A stretch of DNA of 64,000 nucleotides from Orobanche coerulescens (GCA_033398695.1 JAWKAU010000044.1:558001-622000), one strand, 5' to 3'. Shown: positions 20,873 through 34,292, counted from the stretch's first letter. The notes: generated by a model from the sequence alone, not told the origin. Translations and numbers: made by a program.

Positions 20873-22564
20873 GTGCAGTTGGAGATTATTGTTCATTTCG
20901 GCCATTTCTTCCCTTCATCCGATAGAGAGTGTTCTTGGGTGATATTTTGAGGTTCGAAACACTTGATTATCATGGTGTTGATCGTATTTAACAATATTGA
21001 GCTTGGAAGTAACTGGAAACGGAATCAACCTTGACAATCGACCCATTTCTTCAAAGAGGTAATTACTCTTCACTTTGGGTTTTCATCTTGGATTGAATAT
21101 TGGTATTCCTGAGTTGAGAATCATCATATAATCGAGTTTATAAGTATGATTATGAGATGGATTACCGAATTATGATGTTGTTGTTGATATATGGATATTG
21201 ATATGATTCTTGTGGTTTGAATTATGTTGTTCGTCTTCTTGAGATATGTTTGTTAATCTTTCTCCTCATTTTTGGGTGTTGATGTTGTTGTTGATGATTA
21301 CTCCTTGTGATGATAGATTATAGAAGTGTTGTGATGGTTCTTGGTGTTTCATGGAGTTTGGGTCGAGGAAGATGATGATGTGATGATATGTGTATATATA
21401 TCTTGAATTATGTTGTTTTGTTATGAACATGAGTATGGAATCATGGTGTTCTTGGTATTCTTGGTATATATCACATAAAAGAGGAATATGTGATAGGATA
21501 TATAATGGTTTTTATTATAAACATGGATTTGATAATTAAAACCAATATTATGTTGATTGTAGTAGTTGATTTCATATGTTCTTGATGAAATATGAATCAT
21601 GATAATGAGGATGAATCCGAAAAGATTATGGTTAATATTTGAACATGATTATCAATGGTATTGAACTATTTGGATAGCTCAAATTGTCGATTATGTTGGT
21701 CGTATTATTTTACTGTGAATTTACAATTATGAACAATGAGGAATCTTGTTAATTCATCTAGGAGGTTGAATTCGGAATAGAGTATGTTATGTAATCCTTG
21801 TTATCGGGATGAGTTGATCGTTGATATGATTATGAGATTGTGGAATCGTATTATGGTTATGGATTCGTGATTGATTGATTGAGTTGCTCGGATTTATGTT
21901 TAATCAAGATATCGTGGAACCATTGAGTTTGTTGATTGGTTATGTCGGTTGTTGATTGTTATCGGATTGTTGTTTATTGATTATTGCAATAGGTTGTGAT
22001 AATAGATCGTCAATTAAAACTGTGCTTTGCGGTCGAGTTCGAGGATGTTCGTGAATTACTTTGGTCAGTGCCGAGGAGCTTGTAAACGAAGGCAAGGAAA
22101 TTGGTAACGACTTCATTATCATCGTATCGGTATCGAGGTAAGTTATTACTTGTTCAGTTTATAATATTTAATAAATGGTTTCAGTTTCATTCGTTTTATA
22201 ATTCATATAGAAATGAAAATAATGGTGAATTCCGGAGATTTGGATTGTAAGTGTTTTACCTATTTTTGGGAGTTAAATCATAATGTATATGATTTGCATT
22301 CGTTATTGGTATACTTGGGTATCGAGGATACATTGTGGTAAAGACGATGATATGAGTTATCTATAGTCCGTGGCATTTTGGATCGTCAAATATTGAGGAT
22401 AATCGTCGGTGAGAGTTTCTGACATCGAGATTGCTCTCGAAGGACTCGGGGCAAGCGCTCTAATCATTTTTTTCATTTTGTTTCGATCATATTGTGATGC
22501 ATTCGTGTATTATTATTGTCATGTATTTGTGTATTGTTGTTATCATGCATTTGTGCATTGTTGT

Positions 22565-22815
22565 CGTATGTCCACCTCGTGTTGATCCGACGGGATCATC
22601 TTGGGATCTATGCAAGCATGCGCTGGATCATTGGACGGATTTATCCACCTTGTGTTGGTCCGACGGGATCATCTTGGGATCTATGCAGTGAACGCTGGAT
22701 CATCGGATAACCCATGTATTGTTGTTGTGCATATGTATATTGTGGGTTATCCACCACGTGTTGATCTAATAGGATCACCTTGGGAATCTATGCTGTGCGC
22801 GCTGGATCGTTGGAT
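22565..22815 (+). repeat. U5 tandem repeat (LARD-1 5' LTR)
   Basis: Three copies of TCCACC.(C/T)GTGTTG(A/G)TC followed by (C/T)(G/A)A(C/T)(G/A)GGATCA and TTGGGA.TCTATGC lie 70-120 bp apart. The CCGACGGGATC core parallels the ATCCGACGGGGTC core in Tekay-1. Confidence 0.8.
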
Positions 22816-23826
22816 TACCACAAGTATACATTGTTGTTATCATTGTGAGCATATTGACGTTGTCATATGAGTATGCATTTGTAGGTCTTGTGTTAGGACA
22901 ATGTCCGTATGTTGTATTGATATGATCTCAGATTAGACTGACATGAATTGTCGTGGCATTGTGTATCTTGAGGTACGTTCCGTATTTTCTTCTCGGTACT
23001 TGTCTGTTGATTGGCAATCGATTATCATGTTGATATTTGATGATATTATCCGATGGATCGGGTTGGACGGAGTTGGTATATTTCGTTATGATGATGTTTT
23101 GAGAATCTTGAGCATTGTCTGGGATACAGCACAAATGTTTGTGTACGATTCAGTGTGTTTTTGAGAAATACGAGATGTGGAATATGGTGAGGATTACTTT
23201 GATGAGGATTATCACAAATTGTAAGGTTGTGGCGGTAAGATTACATTGGTAGTATTCTTACTTAGTATTTTTATTAGTATGTAATTATTGAAGTGATGTG
23301 ATCGTTATCATTGTTGAGTATTATGGCTGACCCCGTCGTGGCTTCCTTTTTAGGTTGTTGGGATATCGAGCTTGTAGCGATCGTGAAGAGATGAGCTTCC
23401 TGGATGATACTGGCTATGTCGTGTGTTTGTGAATCGAGTACTTGACTAGTTGTCATTTTTCCGCTGCAAAAGTATTTTTAATTATTTGTTATATCTGCTG
23501 CGAATGTGATTTAAAATGGCTTGCTAGTATTTTACGAACTTGGGTTATTTCAAAAAATCATTTTTCTAAACTATTTTGTTGATATGTGTAAGCAATGGCT
23601 TAACGTATATTTTTAGATTGATGAGTTTTGGCATTTTGACCTTCTACTTTCAAATGAGATTTTACGACGGTATTGATAAATGGATTTTATAAAGTCTTTA
23701 AAGATATTACCGTCATCGCCGCTTAGGCGTATTTGAAATGTTTGTAAAATTGTCTTTTAGCCTTGTGGGTTCCGTTTCGGGGCCCACGGCGCTGTAATAT
23801 TACCGGATGGCTCTGGGGGTGCTACA

Positions 23827-26042
23827 GAATATGGTATCGGAGCTTACGTTGTGGAAACCTAGGCTGTCGGGTCGAGTCGAGTCGTGTTTTTGTCACGTCA
23901 TTTGAGTTATCGGTTGGCAAGTATTAGAGCCCTGGGTTTTTTTGTTGTTCACTCGGGCTTGTGTGTTATGTGGTTTACCAGTGTGGTAATGTGGTTGTTT
24001 TAAACTTGTCCAAATGGTATTAACGTGATTCTTTGGAGAGAGATGTGTTGTGTTCTCGAGTCAAACTGATTTTGCAAAACATATATTTTAAAAATATCTG
24101 TATCGAGTATTTTTTTGAGTTGAGATATGTGCTAGTATCACGGGGAATCATCGGCTTCACGATCTGTAAGTATTTGGATTTTTGAAATTGCATTGAGGTT
24201 ATTTGCAGTTATGAGTTGATATGCTTTGAGATCCGTAAGAATATTATGTGTTACAAAGATGAGGTAGCGTAATATAATAGTTCTGGATGTAATCGATGAT
24301 CTTGAGAAACCGTGATTATGAAAAATCAATATGTCGGTTAAACTTGGGAAATAGAGTTGTGTATTTGGGAGAATTTTGTGGATTGTTGAGAGGAACATAT
24401 GGTCATGCTAGTTCATTTTGAGATATATGAAACTGTTTTTGAACATCTGGAAATGATACTTTTCAAAATGATATATTTCGAATAAACTATTTTGCTCGCT
24501 GTCATGAAAATATATTTTCGTAAATTTATTTTGAGAGACAATATTGTTGTCTTTAAAAACATGTTTCATCATGGCATAGTTGAAGTGTTGCAGAATGGAA
24601 TAATATTCGATGTTACGAGTCATCTGCGGAAAAAGAGATTTTATGAAAGTATATCCAATAAGATTTTGGATTCTATCGTGTGATTTTCCGACCGAATGTC
24701 AGTGGAATTGGTGATGATCCGAATTGGTATACAGGAGTATGGATGTGGTCAATCATTTGCATAATTTCATTTTATTTAATCGTGTGTATTCGAAAAGAAT
24801 TGTCATCGAGAACTTGACATGAGCGAGCCGATTTAATTTTCGAAAATTGATTTTTGTTACCTTATGAATATATACATGTTGTGAGTTTTGAAAGTCTTGA
24901 AAGAACTTTCGGAAATGGATTTTTATTGGCAAGATTGTATGATTTCAAAGCTGTTTTGAAAATGTGATTGGTATACGTATAAGTGTAGTGCATAATGCAT
25001 ATCATGGTGAAGTCCTGAGTAAGACTCATGAGATGTATAACACATCAATGGTACGATGAAAAGAGATTCGAACTTCAGTATGGTAGTCTGGTTATCCAGG
25101 GATAACCGGTTGGTTAATCAAATAAGAGAGATATGTCATGTGTTGTAGATTCGGTACAGAATAATGATTCTGGAACTTTGTTTTTGTGAAACCAGGGCAT
25201 ATGTGCTATGTGGCTCTATTGGTGTGGTAGTAGCGTGATTTTGCTATAGTGATTTTTGACTTTTGAGCCATATTGATTAGTCGTTCATACTCCATGTATG
25301 ATTGGGTGTGTTCGTCGGTTTGCGGCTGGTTGTCATACGCCGAGGGGTATATATGTTCAGCAGTTGGGCGTGTTTCTTTGAGATCCACTGTATGTGATTT
25401 GTATAACGTCTTGAGAATTTTATTCTTTCGTATATCTGACCCTGTGGTTCTGTGTTGATCATGTTAGAGCATACCATGTGAGGGTATTCTCGGTTATTGT
25501 TGATCATTCGTTGGTAGTATTGGAGTTTATCATGTTGATGATATTCTCGGTTGTGTTTTGACCTTTGGTTGGTCGATTGAGTTATCATGTCGATGATACT
25601 CCTGCTAATTTTAGTTGATCATTGTTATTGATCGTATGAGCGCTCGGACCACGTGTCGATTTTTCGGGATTTGTTGCCATTGTCTTGGGCGCTTGTTTCA
25701 CGATGTATCGTATTATTGATTTTTATCGTGATTGGGACGTGATTGTGCGATCAAAGCGTACATGCTTTGACATGGATGAATTATTCCATAATTGAGTTAT
25801 AACAATGTATTTTGTTGAAATTTGTGAAATTGTTATTGTAAGCGTATTGAGGCTTTGAAGTGGGGTCATTTGCTGGTATCGCAGGAGATCATCGACTTCA
25901 TGCATTTGTAAGTATACTATTTTGGTTATTCGTTAATGATGATTGATCGGTTTCGTGATGATTCTGGATATTGTGGCTGAACTTTCGATCGTGGATCGGA
26001 TTGCAAGTTTCGAGGACAAAACTTATTTTAAGTGGGGTAGAA
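23827..26042 (+). other. LARD-1 internal region, non-coding
   Basis: It contains no gag or pol sequence. The primer-binding site TGGTATCGGAGC is at 23832-23843. A phrase of about 50 bp near the 5' end (about 24127-24176: GCTAGTATCACGGGGAATCATCGGC and on) recurs near the 3' end (about 25868-25917). Near 25455-25640 a 60-bp unit with ATCATGTTGATGATATTCTC recurs two to three times. The polypurine tract AAGTGGGGTAGAA abuts the 3' LTR. Confidence 0.8.
23832..23843 (+). other. Primer-binding site of LARD-1
   Basis: TGGTATCGGAGC differs by one base from TGGTATCAGAGC, complementary to the 3' end of initiator-methionine tRNA. It lies five bases after the LTR end. Confidence 0.8.
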
Positions 26043-27270
26043 TGTAATATCCTGAATTTCTACTATTGTTGTTTAATGTTATTTTATCCGAGTTATATTG
26101 TACGGTGTGGAAGATGTACAGTATGGATAAAATAATAGAAGGATTGAGACATATCTATTGGTATAATTGTCGTACTTGGTTGACAATTGCATTTGAGGAT
26201 ATTGTGTATCATATGAGAATATTATTGGAATGAGTATATGCATTCAGCATGTCATGTATACGTATCTAGTATGTCGAGACGACGGACATGAACAATTGGA
26301 ATTGGCTAAGTGTAGCCTGATTAACGTACGCTAATTGAAGGACATAGCGCACGCTAATGTGCAGGCTTAGCGCACGCTAAAGGCGAAGACTAGCGCATGC
26401 GAAAGCCTAAGGGGTTAGCGCATGCTAATTGCAGATCAGTCAAAAAGAGAATCCCGACAATCGTGGGTGCTTTCGGCAAGTGGGACACAAGCATCTTCGG
26501 AGTAGGTGCAGATTGTCGAGTCAACCATGAGTAGCGTACGCTACCTGTGGAGAATAGCGTACGCTAATAAGTCTTTTACTGTAGCAAGTCAACGTCGATA
26601 TTACGTACGCTACGGCATGGGTTTTGCGTACGTAAATCATTTTGCGAAGTAAGGCAGTAGCCTCTGGACTACGATAGTGCACGCTAACAAACTCAGTTAG
26701 TGCATGCTATGGCAGGTAACACACGCTATCTAGTAAGAGTATCGCATGCTAATAATGTGCAGTATATATATGTGCAGTTGGGGATTATTGTTCATTTAGG
26801 CCATTTCTTCCCTTCATCCGATAGAGAGTGTTCTTGGGCGATGTTTTGAGGTTCCAAACACTTGAGTATCATGGAGTTGACCGTCTTTAACAATATCGAG
26901 CTTGGAAGTAATTGAAAACGGAATCACCCTTGAGAATCGACCCATTTCGTCAAAGAGGTAATTACTCTTCACCTTGGGTTTTCATCTTGGATTGAATATT
27001 GATATTCTTGAGTTGATAATCATCATATATATGAGTTGATAAGTATGATTATGAGATGGATTACCGAATTACGATGATGTTGTTGTTGATATATGGATAT
27101 TGATATGATTCTTGTGGTTTGAATTATGTTGTTCGTCTTCTTGAGATATGTTGGTTTATCATTCTCCTCATTTTTAGGTGTTGATGATTACTCCCTGTGA
27201 TGATAGATTATATAAGTGTTGTGATGGTTCTTGGTGTTTTATGGAGTTTGGGTTGAGGAATATGATGATG
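26043..27270 (+). repeat. LARD-1 3' LTR, first part
   Basis: It runs parallel to the 5' LTR from TGTAATATCCTGAATTTC to GAGGAATATGATGATG, where the Sirevirus enters. The palindrome array at about 26315-26755 holds about thirteen units, one more than the 5' LTR: an extra block with TAGCGCATGCGAAAGCC follows AAAGGCGAAGAC. The TATA-like GTATATATATG follows at about 26762. Confidence 0.85.
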
Positions 27271-28462
27271 TGTTGGGATAACAAATACCCAAGATCGAAC
27301 AATCCTCAGATCGATCGTGCCAACAAGTGGAATGTTTTGACAATGTGCCAATCTCGGATACAAAGCCACCGTATTGAAGAGTTTATCAAGTCGCGAAAAC
27401 CGTGTCAAGACCTCTCTTAACGAATAGCTACAAAGAAGACTTCGAGTTGCCAAGACTTCACAACAAAGAATCTCTTAAAGACCAAGTATGGAAGCCGTCC
27501 TCAAACATCAACACAAAGAATCCTTCCATACACCCTCTAACAGACAAGAAGGAATCTTTGATTTGTTAAAGTCAAAAGTCCCGCTTTGAGAAGATATATT
27601 TAAATATCAAGGATAAAGTATTTAAATATCAAAGTCGTCAAAGATCTTCAAATCCCGCAATATCCGGATCTCTGTCAAACTTTCAAGTTGTTACAGAATC
27701 AATCTCAACGGATCTATTTCAACGGATATATCTCAGAAGACTTTATATATCCCAGTCCTTGAAGATCAAATTACACACCAACAACGACTTAACACTTACA
27801 TTGATCAACGCAAATCATATACATCTGAACAAGATATCTCAAAGCATACTGCTATTCCAAACGAAGAGATACAAGTGTTCTAACCCTGAACAACATAATA
27901 TCAGCTTAAAGCCCAGAAAGTCAAAGCTGTTGTTCAAACCCTGTTCTATCTTTGAACAAACTCATATCAGCCCTGTGTAGACTGAGGAATCCTTGCTACT
28001 CCCGAACTATGTGTGACAGACTTGCATTGAAGAAGACGAAGCTTCAGAACTGTGTGTGAAGAAGCCGGTCAAGTGTTAGCTCAAACCAATCTGTGTGAAC
28101 GGTTGAAAGCTAAGATCTTTATATCAATCTGTGTGAACGATATATTGATTAGGTTTAGTTATTATTACGTAGTTGTGTACGTAGTAATTATAATAAACTT
28201 TTTACTCCTGTGTGGAGGACCAGTGGACGTAGAGGGGTTTACCTCGAACCACTTTAAATATTGTGTTTTATTAATTGTGATTATTTAAGTATACATTGCA
28301 AAACCCTGTACGCACCAAGCTAACAGGAGAATAGACCGAGTTGCTGTATCGACAACAACTTACTGTATTCAAGACTTCCGCTACGCACTCAGATTTGAAA
28401 ACCGTACAGCTTGTTGTTTAAAACACTTTCCAAACTGTATCCTGTATACTTAGTGGCCAACA
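27271..28462 (+). repeat. Sirevirus 5' LTR
   Basis: TGTTGGGATAACAAATACCC to TAGTGGCCAACA. Two ATATTTAAATAT/GTATTTAAATATC units (about 27596 and 27618) and a TTTATATATCCC TATA candidate (about 27740) lie in the first half. The CG-rich palindrome arrays of the other LTRs are absent. Confidence 0.9.
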
Positions 28463-28571
28463 AGTGGTATCAGAGCGGTTGATTCTAAAAAGAATCAGTC
28501 GTATTTTTAACTGAATTAGATCCAAATCACTTCTTTTTGTAAAATAGTCTCTTTCATTCCTTTATTCTCAC

Positions 28572-29656
28572 ATGGATACATCAATGATCAATAAAGTGCC
28601 TATGTTCCCTATTAATGAATTTGCCGATCGAGAATTAGAATGAAGGCTCATCTTGCAAGAATGCACGAAGACATGATTTAAGGCCCCATCAAGATCATGA
28701 AGGTAAATCCGGCCGCAAGGATTTAAGGCCAAGCCCATGTTGAGATGCTCGAGAAGGAGCACGAACAATGGACCACGATGATCTAAGCGCGCCAACCTCG
28801 ACAATGTCGCGAAGAATGCGCTATTTGTCACTCTTGACAAAGGCACGTTCTCGAAGGTAAAAAGCTGTAAAACAGCCAAGGAAATCTGGATAAACTCAAG
28901 TTGATTTGTGAGGGAACTGAGCTCTCAAAAGAAAATAAAATTTCAAAACTGACTCAGCAATTTGAATCTTTTGAAATGAAGCCTACTGAAACACTTGAGG
29001 AACTTGACCTCAGATTCACTGGAATTGTTGGTGAACTTGAAGCTTTGGGCAAAATTTATACCCAAAAGGAGAAGAATCTAAAAATTTTTCGATCTCTCCC
29101 TGCCCGATGGGACATTAAGACCACAGCTATGCATGTGTCGTGTAATCTAAATGAAATATCTACTTTTGATCTCTTCTCTGACCTCAAAGCATTTGAGTAT
29201 GACATTGACAGAAGAGAAAAAGCTGAAGAATCTCCTTCAAAGGTTACAACATTAGCCGCTGTATCGAACCGTCGACACAGCATGCCGAGCCCATCGAAGT
29301 CCAGTCACAAGAATGCTGACAGTGACGACGACATCCTGTCGCAAGATGAAATGGCGCTTCTCATGCATAAGTTCAAGAGGTTCATCAAGCAGTCGGGAAA
29401 GACTCCCTACAGGCCCAAACCTGTCCACAAGGTAGGTACCGAATCTTCATCTGGTGACGCTAACCTATGCTATAATTGCAGGAAACCGGGGCATTATGCA
29501 AACAAATGTCCTCATCCTAAAGTTCAAAGGTTGCCGGAAGCCGAGCAACAAGAAAGAGATGAACGAAGACGTGCTTGGAAAAACAAGCTCAAGGCCCTGA
29601 TAGAAAAATCAGAAGTCTCCCCCGCACCATCCAAATCCGAAGAATGTCTTCTGTAG
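28572..29656 (+). pseudogene. Sirevirus gag, broken N-terminus
   Basis: The start (28572) reads MDTSMINKVPMF, then stops and shifts interrupt before 28901, though MKAHLARMHEDM and GPIKIMKVN pieces remain. From 28901 a clean 251-codon frame has LTQQFESFEMKPTETLEELD, then FDLFSDLKAFEYDI, typical of copia UBN2-type gag. The zinc knuckle CYNCRKPGHYANKCPH (CX2CX4HX4C) lies near residue 195. The protein would coat the element RNA. The frame ends at TAG, 29654-29656. Confidence 0.85.
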
Positions 29657-30598
29657 TCACCGATGCTGACTCATCCGATTTAAGAATTCGAAGATAAAGC
29701 ATATATGTGCTTTATGGCAAAAGATATTCCTGAGGAAGAATACAGCGATGATGAGGTAAGCTCAACCTCAGTTATTCTTTCCAATGCATCTCATACTTTT
29801 GCAAACATGATGAATGAGTTTAAAAACATTCAAACGGCCCATGAGACTTTGAAAATGAAAACATTCACTTTAACTTTCTAACCTAGAGCTGAAAGAAGAA
29901 AATGACTTGCTGAAAGTAAATTACGAAAATATGTCTGATGATTGTGAAAACAGCAAAGTCGAGTATGAAAAGCTCATGGAGAGCAATCATCAACTTGCTC
30001 ATGAACTAAGTGAGACTAGATCTCATAGTGAAAGCAATACAAATGATTTTGTTCTGCTTCAAGCCAAAGTAAAAACTCTCGAGAAACGAGAAGGGGAACT
30101 TGAGACCATTCTCAAATCTTAAGAGAAATCAACTAAAAGAATTGAATAAATAATAAGCACCGGGCAGATGCTCATGATAAAAGTGGCTTAGGATATAGAT
30201 TATTTTCCAACAAAGGGAAAACTAGTATCGTGTTCGTCAGAGTGTGGAACACATTCCCGTATCTAAGAAAGTCCGAGTTCGTGAAGGAACTCGCTGTTCC
30301 AAGGCCGCCATTCCACCTCCTCAATCATATTCCGCATGTGGGAATCATCACCATTCCAACCTATAAGGTGCATCGCAATAAGATGCTCTCCGAGCATATC
30401 AACAGCCAATGTACTGCTCGTAAGGAAGGTCAGATCCAAATACCAAAGGCCCGCATGGCAAGATTTTTAGTACAAAGACGCCTAAGTACTGGATACAGGA
30501 GCCTCGTTATCCATCAAGAAAGCATGTGTCCGCACAGCATCGACAACAGCTTTGGGAATCCAACTGGAGACCCAGAAGGCAAGCTGTAAGGCCAAAGA
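29657..30598 (+). pseudogene. Sirevirus gag-pol spacer with coiled coil
   Basis: An acidic stretch (FMAKDIPEEEYSDDEV) precedes a heptad-rich segment at 29907-30120, VNYENMSDDCENSKVEYEKL and on, ending GELETILKS. Such a coiled-coil region between the gag zinc knuckle and the protease is usual in Sirevirus-like polyproteins. It is cut by at least two stops or frameshifts. Confidence 0.6.
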
Positions 30599-31958
30599 AA
30601 ATGGCTCCACCTCCAAGACGGCATAAGTACTGGATTAATAATAATAACCCTGATTTTTACATGCATAATGTTTATCATGGTTACAGTAACTACGTACATG
30701 CCCCACGTAGATACAACAAGACAGTACCGAATGTAACCTACAGTAAGCTAATTGCTGTGAGGAAAATTTGGGTACCGAAAGGCACTAACGAACATGGACC
30801 TAACAATCAAAGGGGACCTAAATCTACTTATATTCTTTGCCTACAGGACACTCTTGAGAAGGACATCTGGTACTTCGATAGCGGATTTTCTCGGCACATG
30901 ACAGGAGACAAAAGCAAGCTCTCAGATTTCGTAGAAGGTCGCGGTCCAAAAGTGCGCTTCGGTGATAAATCTAAAGGAAGAACAAGAGGGAAAGGAAACC
31001 TTCTTGTCGGAAAGTTCAAAGTAGCCGATGTTGCGTATGTTGAAGGCTTACAGTACAATCTACTTAGTATTAGCCGCTCGTGACAAACAAATTTCTATGA
31101 AGTTCTATATAGATCACTGTAGAGTCAAGAACATCCTGACCAAGGAAGTCGTGCTCACAGGAAGCAGATCAGGTAACATGTATATTGCTGACTGGATGCC
31201 TATGAGCTCCTCAATTCCATGTTTTGTTGCCAAAGGCACTGCATATTTTAGCTGGCTATGGCACAAGAGGATGTGTCACGTCAATTTCAAGACAATCAAC
31301 AAGCTCTCAAGACAGGGACTCGTTAGAGGATTGCCAAACGTATCATTTCAAAAAGACAGTGTCTGTGGACCATGTCAGAAAGGCAAGCAAATCAAGTCCA
31401 CCATGAAGAGCAAATCCTACCTTTCCACTCAGAGAATCTTGGAAATGCTACATATGGATCTCTATGGTCCTGTAGACCAGTAAGTTTGGGAGGTAAGAAA
31501 TACTGTCTCATTATTGTTGATGACTATTCCAGGTATGCTTGGACGATTTTTCTAAGCAAGAAAAAGGATACAACATCAAAGTTACCCGAGCACCTGAGAA
31601 AGGGTTGAGTATCGTGTCCATTCATTCCGACAGAGGTACAGAATTTACTAATCGCTTTATAGAGCAATACTGTTCGGAAAATGGGATACAGCATGAATAC
31701 TCAGCTGCCCGTACACCTCAACAAAATGGTGTTGCCGAGCGAAAGAACAGGACGCTGAAAGAAGCAACAAGGATAATGATTGCCGCAAGCAAGTTGCCAC
31801 TGCGTTTCTGGGGCGAAGCCACCAATACAAAGTGCTACACTCAAAATCGTCAGACGGCAACAAGCATCACAACAAAACAAAGATACGAGGTATGGAACAA
31901 CAAAACTCCATTAGTTTCGTATTTTCACATTTTCGATACAGTGTTATGTATTGAATAA
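30599..31958 (+). pseudogene. Sirevirus protease and integrase
   Basis: The protease motif is WYFDSGFSRHMTGDKS near 30868. The integrase zinc region follows (LWHKRMCHVNFKTINKLS, then CGPCQKGKQIKS). The core follows with VDDYSRYAWTIFL, IHSDRGTEFTNRF and ARTPQQNGVAERKNRTLKEA, so the D-D-E residues are visible. The frame changes at about 31080 and about 31480-31560, and a stop falls at 31958 after SYFHIFD. Confidence 0.88.
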
Positions 31959-32087
31959 TGGAAAGGATCACCTTAGAACTTTCGATTTAAAAGTCGGATG
32001 AAGGAATATTGTAGGATATTCCTCCGTCAGCAAAGCTTACAGGATCTTCAATAAAAGGAAGCTGACAATTGAGAATCAGTTCATGTA

Positions 32088-34040
32088 GTGTTCGACGAAC
32101 CTCACCATGACCCTACAGGAGTAGAAGCTGTTACTCAGAATATTCAACATCTTTCCATCTTAGATCCACCAACTCCTATAGAACCTGTCGTTGACCTAGC
32201 CATCAACCTCTCCGCTGTAAGAACTGACGTAGTTGAAGCCGATGCTGTACAAACTGAAGCCGAAACTACAGCAACTCTCGATACAGTACGGGACCCTAAA
32301 TTAGAACCCGATAGAAGATGGTTGAGAGATCACCCACAAAGATTGATCATAGGAGATATTGATGCTGGTGTTTCTACACGTAGGAGAATACAGAGTACAC
32401 AAGGAAATGTACTATGTGCGCAAGAAGAACCAGAAGAGTCTGAGATTTCTTCATTCCCTATATGGAAATCTCAATCCGAGCTTAGAAGACTCAATATATG
32501 CACTATTGCTGTATTCTTAGCTCAATCAACTCCGTCTCTACCATAGAAGCCCCGAACAATTCACATCGATTTCATCTATGGAAGAAGAGCTTAACGGTTT
32601 CGAAAGAAACAATGTATGGTATCTTGTACCAAGACCTACGCATCAAACCGTAACTGGAACCAAATGGGTATTTCGAAACAAGAAGGACAGAAATGGACTT
32701 GTTATTAGAAATAAATTCCGCCTAGTCGCACAAGGCTATAGATAGGAAGAAGGCATAGACTACGATGAAACCTTTGCCCCTGTATCCAGACTAGAAGCCA
32801 TCAGGATATTCTTATCCTTTGCCGCCCACAAGAGCTTCACCGTATATCAAATGGACGCCAAGAGTGCATTCCCGAATGGAGACTGGCCAAGAAGTCTATG
32901 TTGAACAACCACCAGGATTTGCTAACACAGACGGCGAGACCTAGTATACAGACTAAGGAAGGCGCCGTATGGACTCAAGCAAGCACCTAGAGCATGGTAT
33001 GAAACCCCGTCCCAAAGATTCAACCGATAATGGATTTGAGAAAGGTGCCGTGGACAAGACCTTGTTCAAAATACAGAAGGCGATGACCTTCTAATGGTTT
33101 AAATTTATGTAGATGACATTATATTTGGTTCAACTAACCTTGCTTTATGTCAAAGGTTCTCTCATCTCATGCAAAGTAAATTTGAAATGAGTATGATGGG
33201 AGAACTTAGTTATTTCCTAGGTTTGGGTGTAAAGCAGCTTGCCTATAGGATTTTCATCAACCAGAAAATACAAAGAAGGAGCTTCTCAACAAGTTTGGAA
33301 TGAACACTTCCAAATCATCATCAACTCCCATGAGCACTTCCGCAAATTAGTGCCGATGAAGCCGAAAGTCGGTTGACCAATCACTCTACAGAAGCTTATC
33401 GCTCTCTCATGTACCTAACGGCCAGCGTGCTCGATATCCAGCTTGTCAGCAGAGTGTGTGCGAGATATCAAGTAGCACCTAAAGAATCACACTTCAATAC
33501 AGCCTAAACGAATCCTCAAGTACATTAAAGGAACAATGATGTAGGACTATGGTATCCTAAAGAAGGCGGATTCGATTTAGTTGGCTATAGCGACTGGATC
33601 TCTGAGGATGCAAGCTAGATAGAAGAGTACAAGTGGAACTTGTCACTTTCGACCTAGACTTGTGTCTTGGTTTAGCAAGAAACAATTGGCAAACTCGCTT
33701 CCACGTCCGAATCGTAATACTACGCCGGAAGTTGTTGTATGCAGATCCTTCGATGCAGCAGCAGTTATCAGACTATGGGATTGAAGCCAATGAAACACCA
33801 ATCATGTGTGATAGCACGAGTGCAATTGCTATAACGCACAACCCTGTATTGCACTCTCGCACCAAACACATCAACATGAAGCATCACTTTATCAGAAATC
33901 ATGTCGAGAACAAGGATGTTCGGCTGGAGAAAGTTCATGCAGATATCCAGTTGGCCGACATCTTCACCAAGCCTCTCGACACAGCAAGATTCAACATGCT
34001 TAGACAAGAATTGGGATTGCTACAGCCTGACTCCCTATAA
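32088..34040 (+). pseudogene. Sirevirus reverse transcriptase and RNase H
   Basis: A linker (32088-32546) precedes the reverse transcriptase: TGTKWVFRNKKDRNGLVIRN, then a TAG in [35 protein letters not shown] and, near 33107, VDDIIFGSTN carrying the catalytic DD. Several shifts lie between 32870 and 33100. RNase H is degraded in the middle and ends cleanly with HSRTKHINMKHHFIRNHVEN, ADIFTKPLDT and a stop at 34038-34040. Confidence 0.88.
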
Positions 34041-34061
34041 GTATTTATTGTTTTTACTCAA

Positions 34062-34292
34062 CAATTGAGGGGGAATGCTGTAAGACCCAAGAATACAGTA
34101 TCCACCATTAATTATCTGTACACCCAGAGCCTTCAATACAGCACTGTAGGGAACAAAGCGATATGAATCATCCTACAGCTGACGTGTGCAATAATTAAGG
34201 GGGAATACAATATGACCCATGAATACAACATTAATCCAAAAGTTGCTGTATGGAATTGAAACCCACATGTACCTTTTAAGGGGGAACGTCAG
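34062..34292 (+). repeat. Three PPT-like GGGGGAA repeats
   Basis: TTGAGGGGGAATGCTGTAAG (about 34065), TTAAGGGGGAATACAATATG (about 34196) and TTAAGGGGGAACGTCAGA (about 34278) repeat the purine tract that precedes the 3' LTR (AAAAAGGGGGAAAT, 38355-38368), about 4 kb upstream of it. Multiple polypurine-like tracts after RNase H are, to my knowledge, a Sirevirus trait. Confidence 0.75.

Larger units (their letters stand above)
20169..23826 (+). repeat. LARD-1 5' LTR, 3658 bp
   Basis: It starts TGTAATATCCTAAATTTC and ends GGGGGTGCTACA, directly followed by the primer-binding region. It contains a palindrome array (20440-20845), a TATA box, a long T/G-rich segment with many GTTGTTGTTGAT and GATGATGATG phrases (about 21080-21700), and a U5 tandem repeat (22565-22815). 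The end shares CCCACGGCGCTGTAAT with Tekay-1. No protein-coding frame is convincing. Confidence 0.88.

Noticed and set aside
22494..22870. Overlapping plus-strand frames of 60-90 codons
   Set aside because: They lie in the U5 tandem repeats of the LARD LTR and change frame between LTR copies, so they are not proteins.
28568..28879. 103-codon minus-strand frame opposite the gag start
   Set aside because: It is a shadow of the Sirevirus gag, whose plus-strand residues are recognisable despite stops.
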